Positions 57,911-64,000 of a stretch of 64,000 bases of DNA are shown piece by piece. Made by a program: the position numbers and the translations under genes. The notes below the pieces were generated by a model that was given only the letters and a program-made list of their open reading frames with translations, ran no database searches and had not been told where the DNA came from. The stretch comes from Prochloron sp965198675 (GTDB lineage: Bacteria > Cyanobacteriota > Cyanobacteriia > Cyanobacteriales > Prochloraceae). The number at the start of each line of letters is the position of its first letter. Positions within the stretch are counted from its first letter, which is position 1. The DNA is taken from contig OZ240666.1 in NCBI GenBank assembly GCA_965198675.1, forward strand, positions 62,001 through 126,000. The letters are read 5' to 3'.

Positions 57911-59242
57911 CTATACCAGTAAATTTTCCTCTGGGAATTGAATAACACTAGGAGTGGACTCTCCGATAATGGCAGCAATTAAGAGTAATACCCCCACTCT
58001 ACCTGCGTACATGGTAAAGATTAAAACTAAGTGGGAGAGGGAGGAAAGACTAGCTGTTATTCCGGTAGAAAGTCCTACAGTAGCAAAAGCGGATATGACC
58101 TCAAACACAATTTGAATTAAATTCATATCTCCGTCTGCTAAGGTAATTAAAATCGTGGCTAAAGTAATTGTAGTAATGGAACCGCATACCAAAGCAACTG
58201 CTTTGAATAAGACAGTTTGCGGGATTTTACGTTGGTAGATAACTATGTCTTCTTTTCCTTGTAAAACGGAAACTGTGCAGCTGGTTAAAATCCTAAAAGT
58301 CGTAGTTTTAATTCCCCCTCCTGTACCACTGGGACTGGCTCCGATAAACATCAAACCCATGGTGATAAACAACCCCGCTGTGGTCATTTCCCCTATATCG
58401 ATACTATTAAACCCTGCTGTTCTGGTGGTGATAGACTGAAACCAAGCGGTTAAAATTTTTGTCGGCCAATCTAGTGCTGCTAATGTTTCTTTATTATGCA
58501 GTTCCGTTAAGAAAAAAGCAATAGTACCCACCACAAGGAGTAAAATGGTAGTACTCATGACTACTTTGAAGTTGAGGGAAAAAGCAAATTGAGCGACTTT
58601 CCTTTTCAAGCGGTTCACAAGCCACAAATATAATTCTATAATTACTTGGTAGCCGAGACCGCCAAAAATCACTAAAGCGGGAATGACTAAATTTATCCTC
58701 CAGGAAGATTGATAGGAGACTAAACTATCGGCAAATAAACTAAAGCCAGCATTGTTCCAAGCGCTAATACTGTGGAAAATGGCTAACCACAAGCCTTTGT
58801 CTAAGCCATAGTCTGGGGTGAAGGTGTTCCGAAGTAAGAATATGGCGCTAATTTCAAAAAGGAGGGTAGTAGCGAAAATGGAGCGGACTAAGTTTTGGCT
58901 TCCTTGTAAGAAGGGGCGGTCAAAAGATTCCTGAATGGCGAATTTTTGCCTCAAATCGAAGCGTCTTCCTAGTAATAACATGAGGAAGGTGGTAATGGTC
59001 ATGTAGCCCAAACCCCCTAATTGAATGAGCAGCAGAATGATAAGCTGCCCCCAGAAGGAGTAATAGGTTCCCGTATCCACTACCACTAACCCGGTAACGC
59101 AGATAGCAGAAGTAGCTGTAAATAAAGCCACCAGGGGATTATTCCAGGTTCCTGTACTGGTAGCAAAAGGGAGTATGAGGAGGAGAGTTCCGACGGCGAT
59201 CGCCGCCAAAAATCCAAGGCAAATTGTACGTGCAATACTCAT
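57911..59242 (-). CDS. ktrB: Potassium transporter membrane subunit KtrB (TrkH family)
   Basis: A 443-residue membrane protein with four pore-loop repeats: TATSAICVTGLVVVD, FHSISAWNNAGFS, TRTAGFNSIDIG and ISAFATVGLSTG. The Gly of each filter is present (ICVTGL, NNAGF, RTAGF, TVGLS). It forms a sodium-dependent potassium uptake system with KtrA in cyanobacteria. ATG 59242 follows GGTGAT. Heptamer repeats begin just upstream. Confidence 0.92.
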   Translation of the reverse strand: MSIARTICLGFLAAIAVGTLLLILPFATSTGTWNNPLVALFTATSAICVTGLVVVDTGTYYSFWGQLIILLLIQLGGLGYMTITTFLMLLLGRRFDLRQKFAIQESFDRPFLQGSQNLVRSIFATTLLFEISAIFLLRNTFTPDYGLDKGLWLAIFHSISAWNNAGFSLFADSLVSYQSSWRINLVIPALVIFGGLGYQVIIELYLWLVNRLKRKVAQFAFSLNFKVVMSTTILLLVVGTIAFFLTELHNKETLAALDWPTKILTAWFQSITTRTAGFNSIDIGEMTTAGLFITMGLMFIGASPSGTGGGIKTTTFRILTSCTVSVLQGKEDIVIYQRKIPQTVLFKAVALVCGSITTITLATILITLADGDMNLIQIVFEVISAFATVGLSTGITASLSSLSHLVLIFTMYAGRVGVLLLIAAIIGESTPSVIQFPEENLLV

Positions 59243-59245
59243 ATC

Positions 59246-59442
59246 ACCTTTCAGTTACCAGTGACCAGTAATCACGTACCATGGTAGCAGCTCAACCTTG
59301 GGTTTGAGGCCCCCACCACTTATTTGGTGGCAAGCCACTTATTGGTGGAAGGTAACTGGTAACTAGTAACTAGTAACTGGTAACTGGTAACTGGTAACTG
59401 GTAACTGGTAACTGGTAACTGGTAACTGGTAACTGGTCACTG
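59246..59442. repeat. Second heptamer array and associated repeats
   Basis: An outer part CAGTTACCAGTGACCAGTAATCACGTACCATGG is followed by a CCACCACTTATTTGGTGG hairpin unit and then about 14 tandem heptamers (GGTAACT with AGTAACT and GGTCACT variants) from about 59342 to 59442. It is the same family as 194-382. It lies between the ktrB start and the tRNA-Gln 3' end. Confidence 0.92.
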
Positions 59443-59447
59443 TTTTA

Positions 59448-59519
59448 CTGGGGTGCTAGGATTCGAACCTAGGAATGGCGGGACCAAAACCCGCTGCCTT
59501 ACCACTTGGCTACACCCCA
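59448..59519 (-). tRNA. tRNA-Gln (anticodon TTG)
   Basis: The 72-nt cloverleaf has acceptor stem TGGGGTG/CACCCCA with discriminator G, D-arm AGCCAAGTGGTAAGGC, anticodon loop TTTTGGT (TTG), and T-arm CCTAGGTTCGAATCCTAG. CCA is not encoded. It is a single gene with a T-rich stretch (59560-59610) downstream on the other side. Confidence 0.95.
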
Positions 59520-59695
59520 ATTTTGGTCACTCTATCTATCCTAAGAGGTAATTGAGGTTTTGTCAAGTACTTTGGGAAAAAAATTTTTTTTTGCGCTGAA
59601 ACTTTTTCTCTGAGAGCTTTTGCTAGGTTTCACGCAGAGGCGCAGAGGCGCAGAGAGGTGGGGAGACCCCGCCCCTACAATGTCATGGTACTCCT
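59520..59695. other. Intergenic region with dispersed repeat
   Basis: The region carries an A-rich run (GGGAAAAAAATTTTTTTTTG), TTTCACGCAGAGGCGCAGAGGCGCAGAGAGG and GGGGAGACCCCGCCCCTAC. These match the common cyanobacterial CACAGAGGCGCAGAG repeat, also seen at 35572 and (inverted) 40650. No gene is seen. Confidence 0.7.
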
Positions 59696-61712
59696 TCACT
59701 GGTCACTGTTATATACCTCTGTGGTATCGCTACGAAGCACTTCTTTCAACTGGGCGATGGCCTTCCCCAATTTACCATCTTCCAGCAATGTATTCACCAA
59801 GGTTAAACCACTAGTAGAGAGCAGCAACTTGCTAATATCCCCTGTACTAGTAGTTCCATTGCCATTTGCTCCCGGAAAAGCATAAATGCGAGCATCTCCC
59901 AATACTCCCGGTTGGGGAGCTAAGGCTTGGACGATTTCCGGCAGATGTAACGCCAGTTCTGGCCAAATGGTTTTTAACAACTCCACAGTCCGATTGGCGT
60001 CGCTGAGGGCATTGGACGCCTCAATCAGGGCTTTTTTACCTTCCGCTTCAGCCAACTCTTTAAAACGATTGGCTTCCGCCAGGGTGCGAATAGATTCTGC
60101 TTCTAGTTCAGCAGCTTGACGAGCAATTTCCGCTTGGCGCCGGCGACGGAAAACATCGATTTCAACCACGTTTTGGTCGGCAATTTTGCGCTGCTCTGCT
60201 TCCTGTTGGGCTTCGATGATGGATAACCTTTGTGACCGCTCTGCTTTTTCTATTTCCGTTGCCGTAGCCACAGCAGCTTCAGCGGACGCTCTTTCTGCTT
60301 CTGCTACCAACCTTTCCCTTTCTTTGTCTACAATAGCGATGGCTGCTACCTGTTGGGCTACTTTGGACTCTTGCTCTGCTGCTGCTACCTCTACCTGAGC
60401 TTTCAAGCTAGAAGCTTGTACGGTTTTCTGTCGGGTAATTTCTGCTACTTCCGCTTCTTGCTTTTGCAAGGTTTGGGCTACCTTTAATTCCTTATTCCGC
60501 TCTTCTAAAGCAATATCTGCCTCAATTTTCTTTTCCTGCAGCCCTAACTGCTGCTGAATTTTTTCCTCTTCTAAGGTTTTCTCCCGGGTAATTTCCGCTA
60601 CCTCTGCTTCTTGCTTTTGCAAGGTTTGGGCTACCTTTAATTCCTTATTCCGCTCTTCTAAAGCAATATCTGCGGCGATTTTACTTTCCTGCACCGCTAG
60701 TTGCTGCTGAATTTTCTCCTCTTCAACTGCTTTTTCCTGCAAAATGCGATTCCTTTCAATCTTAGCAGCTTCTTGGTCCTTGGCTTCTTGAATTTCCCTT
60801 TCCTGCAAAGCCTGCAAAAACTGGACTTGTTTCTCTTGATTTAGCTTTGCTTCTTCTTGCTGTTGACTAATAGTGAGGGATTGCTTTTCTGCTGCCAATT
60901 CCTGCTGCTCCACAGCTATCTTGGTACTTAATTCCAGCTCCTTCTTTTCCTGGAATGTCTTCAGCATCATAGGTATCGCTCTCTTCTATCTCGGAGATGG
61001 CAATATTATTCAGCGTTAAGCCCACTTTCTTCAAGTCTTGTTGAATCAAATTCAAGACTTCATCAGCAAACCCTAATTTATCCGAATCGATTTCCGCTAA
61101 ACTTTTCCGCTTCGCCGCCGCTCGAATAGCATCATCTGCCCGTTTTTCCAACGCCTCTTTAATATCGTTGGGGGCAATTTTACCTTGTTTGGATAAACGA
61201 GCAGCAGCAGTTAACACATTGTCTTTATCGGGGTTGATACAGACATAAAATGTCACCCGCATATTAGCTCGTAAATAGTCTTGGGTGCGAACAGCGAGAT
61301 TTCCAGTGCGCACCACATCTATGGAGATTTCCCGCAAAGGAACCCGAGTTAGTTCATGAAATCCTGGTAAAACAATACAACCCCCATTGAGAATAACAGT
61401 TTTGTCTTTAGTAAATACTCCTCCCGTGCGGACAAAAGCTTCGTTATTGGGCGTAATGACATAAACTCTGGTATATCCCCAAATTCCCAATATCAATAAC
61501 AAAACCAGGGCACCGATAATACCAGCAAAGAAAATAATCCCCCCACCCAGTTCCAAAATACCTCCTAATTGGGCTGGAGGTTGGATAGGAGCAGGTTGAA
61601 TGGTTTGAGCGATTAAATTTTGTTCTGACATAGGAACATCCTCCTGGACTTTTGTCGGGGGGTAGGGTGAAATGGTTGGTAAAGATTGAATGAAAGTTAG
61701 CCAAAAGAGCAT
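59696..61712 (-). pseudogene. Flotillin-family protein, frameshifted by a small deletion
   Basis: The first ORF (61712-60867) has a membrane segment (ILELGGGIIFFAGIIGALVLLLIL), the SPFH domain (YVITPNNEAFVRTGG, VPLREISIDVVRTGNLAVRTQDYL) and ends after AISEIEESDTYD. The second (60970-59696) is the flotillin coiled coil and C-terminus (NVVEIDVFRRRRQAEIARQAAELEAE, LAPQPGVLGD). Related proteins have about 20 more residues (NFFDAQGVRLRT-type) at the junction, so a deletion of roughly 50 bases near 60975 removed them and shifted the frame. The coiled coil contains a 51-residue (153-bp) internal duplication (EEEKIQQQL...). Two separate products are possible. Confidence 0.75.
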
Positions 61713-61729
61713 GATATGATTACCTCACG

Positions 61730-62440
61730 TTAATGGTTCATATTGGGAGGATTAGCGAGCCAAAGTTCTTCATCAGTGCTATCTTTAGCAATAACCAAGT
61801 AGCCGTTTTGAGTGCGATCGATGATTAAAATTCGTTCTCCTCGCTGGGGCACCACTTTTGCCCATTGAGGTAAACAGATGGTAATAGTGACTAAATTGTG
61901 GGCATTATCCAACACATCGGCTTGGGCGATTTTCCCTTCAATGAGATAGGGGACTTCCTTGGAGGTTACCACACCCACACAACCCAGAAGGCGATCGCTG
62001 CTGGTATCTTCCCCAAAGGAAGCAAAGATTTTCCCCAAAGGTTGAGAAATAGTACTACCCAGAAACAGACTCAACCCTAGGGAAGACAGGAATACCACTC
62101 CCCCCAGACCGATAAACTGTTGGGGAATGGTTCCCGTAAGATTGCCAATAACCACATTTAACAGCCAACCAGCCACACCCCAAGTACTAAAATCTATTGC
62201 TAAGAGTAAAATCAGAGGTGCTTTCCCAATACCGAGCCAGCCTAAAATTTCCAGGGGCAGGAAATTTCCATCTGTATCTACATCCGTATCTACATCTACA
62301 TCTACATCAACGTCAACATCCAGATCCCCATCCAGTTCTAAGTTTTCGTCTCCCCCACCAGACAAAATGACTAAGAGGAACAACAAAACCCCAATGGCGA
62401 GGAAAATCCAGTAAGCTATGTTAGCTGGGTGAAATAACAT
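61730..62440 (-). CDS. NfeD/YqiJ-like membrane protein with OB-fold domain
   Basis: A 236-residue protein. An N-terminal membrane segment (YWIFLAIGVLLFLLVIL) is followed by an acidic tract of VD/TD dipeptides (a hexanucleotide repeat at about 62280-62335), further membrane segments and a C-terminal OB-fold-like domain (LLGCVGVVTSKEVPYLIEGKIAQ, ERILIIDRTQNGYLVI). NfeD proteins are encoded next to flotillins and act with them in membrane organisation. Here the flotillin is the next gene on the same strand. Confidence 0.8.
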   Translation of the reverse strand: MLFHPANIAYWIFLAIGVLLFLLVILSGGGDENLELDGDLDVDVDVDVDVDTDVDTDGNFLPLEILGWLGIGKAPLILLLAIDFSTWGVAGWLLNVVIGNLTGTIPQQFIGLGGVVFLSSLGLSLFLGSTISQPLGKIFASFGEDTSSDRLLGCVGVVTSKEVPYLIEGKIAQADVLDNAHNLVTITICLPQWAKVVPQRGERILIIDRTQNGYLVIAKDSTDEELWLANPPNMNH

Positions 62441-62534
62441 GAACCCTAAGTTAGCTATAATCTACCCTCAGTCTAGCCTAACGGTGATGACAAAACCTAA
62501 CAGCGCAACAAAATTTTAACTTTTGGGATACTCT

Positions 62535-62960
62535 AGAGCTATCTATTGACACTCCCCGGTCTAAAGACGCGGGGATTCGTTAAGAATCCACAAACGAACT
62601 CTTACAGGCGTAGTCAAAGCGCCCCTACTGAGTTCTGCCAGGTCGATACCCGCAGTTCCCGCTACTTCTTTTTTTTTGATTATGCTTTCCGGATACTACC
62701 ACTCAGCCAGTTCGATACGCTCTGCGATCTGCAATTATTTACCCGTTCACAAGAGGATTAACGCAATGCAATCTTTGAGGGTCGGTATTTCTCCGGTACT
62801 AGAGTCGCTTCGTCACGTAGGCGTCTGTCCTTACTCACTTCATTATTATACACTTTTCACGGCAGTTAAAACTGCCGTGTCGCGTTTCCTCCCAAATAGG
62901 GATAAAATCGCGGGGCTACCACGCTCCCGCATTCTCCCGTGTAAACTGATAAATCTATTA
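62535..62960 (-). mobile_element. Remnant of an IS200/IS605-type (TnpB) element end
   Basis: On the plus strand TTGACACTCCCCGGTCTAAAGACGCGGGGATTC (62545-62577) is the reverse of a TnpB-element right-end hairpin. Upstream on the minus strand is only a short open piece (VAGTAGIDLAELSRGALTTP), with no recognisable zinc ribbon. A CGGCAGTTTTAACTGCCG hairpin lies at about 62852-62876. The 530-base gap 62441-62971 holds no other gene. Confidence 0.5.
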
Positions 62961-62971
62961 ACTATATACTC

Positions 62972-63556
62972 ATGGTGAAAAAGCAAAAGCAAGAGATTGG
63001 CGACCATATTATACCGATACTATTCTTCGATGGAGCCTCCCGAGGCAATCCCGGGCAAGCAGCAGGAGCCGCAGTAATTATAATGCCAGACGGCAAACGC
63101 CATACGGCGGCTGAGTTTCTCCCTTTTGCCACTAACAACGTAGCGGAATATACCGGATTAATTGTGGGCTTAAAAAAAGCTGCTGCCTTAGGTATTCGGA
63201 AATTGGAAATTAGGGGAGATAGCAATCTTGTCGTCAAACAGGTGCAGGATGTCTGGAAAGTAAAAGCCGAGCATTTGCAACCCCTTTACCAGAAAGCCAC
63301 AAGATTAATCCATAATTTTGACCACACTGGGATAAAATGGGTGCAGCGAGCTAAAAATAAACTAGCGGATGCTGCTGCTAATAAATGTATCGATGGAGGG
63401 AAAACTAAGAAGAATAAACCGGTAAAGGAAAAGATAGAGCAACCGACAAAAATTCCCCACTGTGATTATACCATTGGAGATGTGATTGTTATTGGCCAAT
63501 CCAAACAACAGGGTATAATTATCGATGAGCCAAAGTTATTAGCCAATGGCAAATGA
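62972..63556 (+). CDS. Ribonuclease H-like protein (type I, short archaeal-like form)
   Basis: A 194-residue protein. The RNase H fold shows the catalytic acids Asp20 (FFDGASRGNPG), Glu59 (NNVAEYTGL), Asp83 (RGDSNLVVKQ) and Asp133 (KNKLADAAAN). It would degrade RNA in RNA-DNA hybrids. A Lys-rich linker and about 50-residue C-terminal extension (HCDYTIGDVIVIGQSKQQGIIID) follow, of unknown role. ATG 62972 is chosen by homology. The RBS is weak. Confidence 0.88.
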   Translation: MVKKQKQEIGDHIIPILFFDGASRGNPGQAAGAAVIIMPDGKRHTAAEFLPFATNNVAEYTGLIVGLKKAAALGIRKLEIRGDSNLVVKQVQDVWKVKAEHLQPLYQKATRLIHNFDHTGIKWVQRAKNKLADAAANKCIDGGKTKKNKPVKEKIEQPTKIPHCDYTIGDVIVIGQSKQQGIIIDEPKLLANGK

Positions 63557-63638
63557 CTCTTATCTATTGAAGTAGCAGGATAATTTTTAAACATCTACAT
63601 TCATCAGCAATTATCAGCGTTCATCTGCGGTTAAAATT

Positions 63639-64000
63639 ATGGATCATTTACCCTTATTGCAAGCTGCTTTAGAGCAACTTTTAAACAAACAGGAGAAAAA
63701 CTGGGGTTACTTCCAAGTCAAAAAAGAGAATGATGATTTTTATCGTCTCCACCTTCCTTATTATACCAATCTATGGTTGTATCAGAATGAGAAAAATTCC
63801 ATTTATGAAGCCTATTGGCAGAATACAATGCCAGTGAGAGATAGGACACGCACTGCTAAAGCAGCAGTTTTCGTGCGCAAGAAAACGAAAAAGGTATATT
63901 TCCCTAAAGAAGGTAGGGAGAAGAAACAAAGAATCTTTGTTATTGTCCGTCGCTATGACTCCAGAAATGAGGGACAATTAATTAATGAAATGCTCGCCAG
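63639..64000 (+). CDS. Hypothetical protein, runs off the window end
   Basis: From ATG 63639 the frame is open to the last base (about 120 codons): MDHLPLLQAALEQLLNKQEKNWGYF, YYTNLWLYQNEKNSIYEAYWQN, and then a basic stretch FVRKKTKKVYFPKEGREKKQRIFVIVRRYDSRNEG. I recognise no family. The 82 bases before it contain the ATCAGC(G/A)TTCATC(T)GCGG-type dispersed repeat. Confidence 0.5.
   Translation, partial: MDHLPLLQAALEQLLNKQEKNWGYFQVKKENDDFYRLHLPYYTNLWLYQNEKNSIYEAYWQNTMPVRDRTRTAKAAVFVRKKTKKVYFPKEGREKKQRIFVIVRRYDSRNEGQLINEMLA

Overview
The window reads as chromosomal DNA of a filamentous (Oscillatoriales-like) cyanobacterium. Supporting signs are frequent GCGATCGC (HIP1) sites, Ycf49-like/DUF2499 and DUF3593 genes, a GUN4-domain kinase remnant, a COP23 remnant, a geranylgeranyl-reductase-type flavoprotein, a KtrA/KtrB pair, and very many dispersed palindromic repeats, heptanucleotide arrays and decayed genes. 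The genus cannot be fixed from sequence alone.

Layout. 1-11.8 kb is a gene graveyard. It holds a Rpn/DUF4351 fragment, a 27-unit heptamer array, two trypsin-TPR paralogues with different nonsense codons, two M16 peptidase genes separated by a TnpB remnant, a second DUF4351-type pseudogene split by an RNA element, a broken FGE-sulfatase-like gene and a truncated HigB. 11.9-20.8 kb is housekeeping: pfkA, a geranylgeranyl reductase family gene, and rimP-nusA-ylxR-infB followed by a membrane protein and a small conserved protein. 21.2-36.8 kb holds a secreted-protein pseudogene and a giant (about 4,476-codon) adhesin/RHS gene in one frame interrupted by two nonsense codons. 36.9-41.4 kb is pstS-pstC-pstA-pstB plus an O-methyltransferase. 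41.5-43.1 kb is an ORF-less group II intron inside a Calx-beta gene remnant. 43.2-47.7 kb carries DUF2499, DUF3593, a dihydrouridine synthase, a DRTGG-type phosphotransacetylase-like gene and ispG. 47.7-54.7 kb is again accessory: a third RNA element, a protease-TPR gene split by a composite group II intron, a COP23 fragment and a kinase-GUN4 pseudogene. 54.8-64 kb carries queA, ktrA/ktrB, tRNA-Gln, a flotillin-NfeD pair with the flotillin frameshifted, an RNase H gene and a partial ORF.

The most interesting signal is a family of three elements (6196-6630, 14366-14711, 47747-48277). All start GTCAGCACCCCGC, share internal blocks, and end just before ATGA. They fit HEARO/omega-RNA elements of the IsrB/IscB type, whose target-adjacent motif is NTGA, but lack any protein gene. 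One splits a reading frame that is restored exactly by its removal. Another lies directly against the rimP start codon, so that the ATGA target is the start codon and the element's 3' end supplies the only Shine-Dalgarno-like sequence I see there.

A second theme is palindromic repeats that sit in frame inside essential genes (rimP, infB) and inside the adhesin, and that are also nested in the stems of the RNA elements. A third is a composite group II intron with two domain V sequences. A fourth is a set of long genes broken only by isolated single-base nonsense codons.
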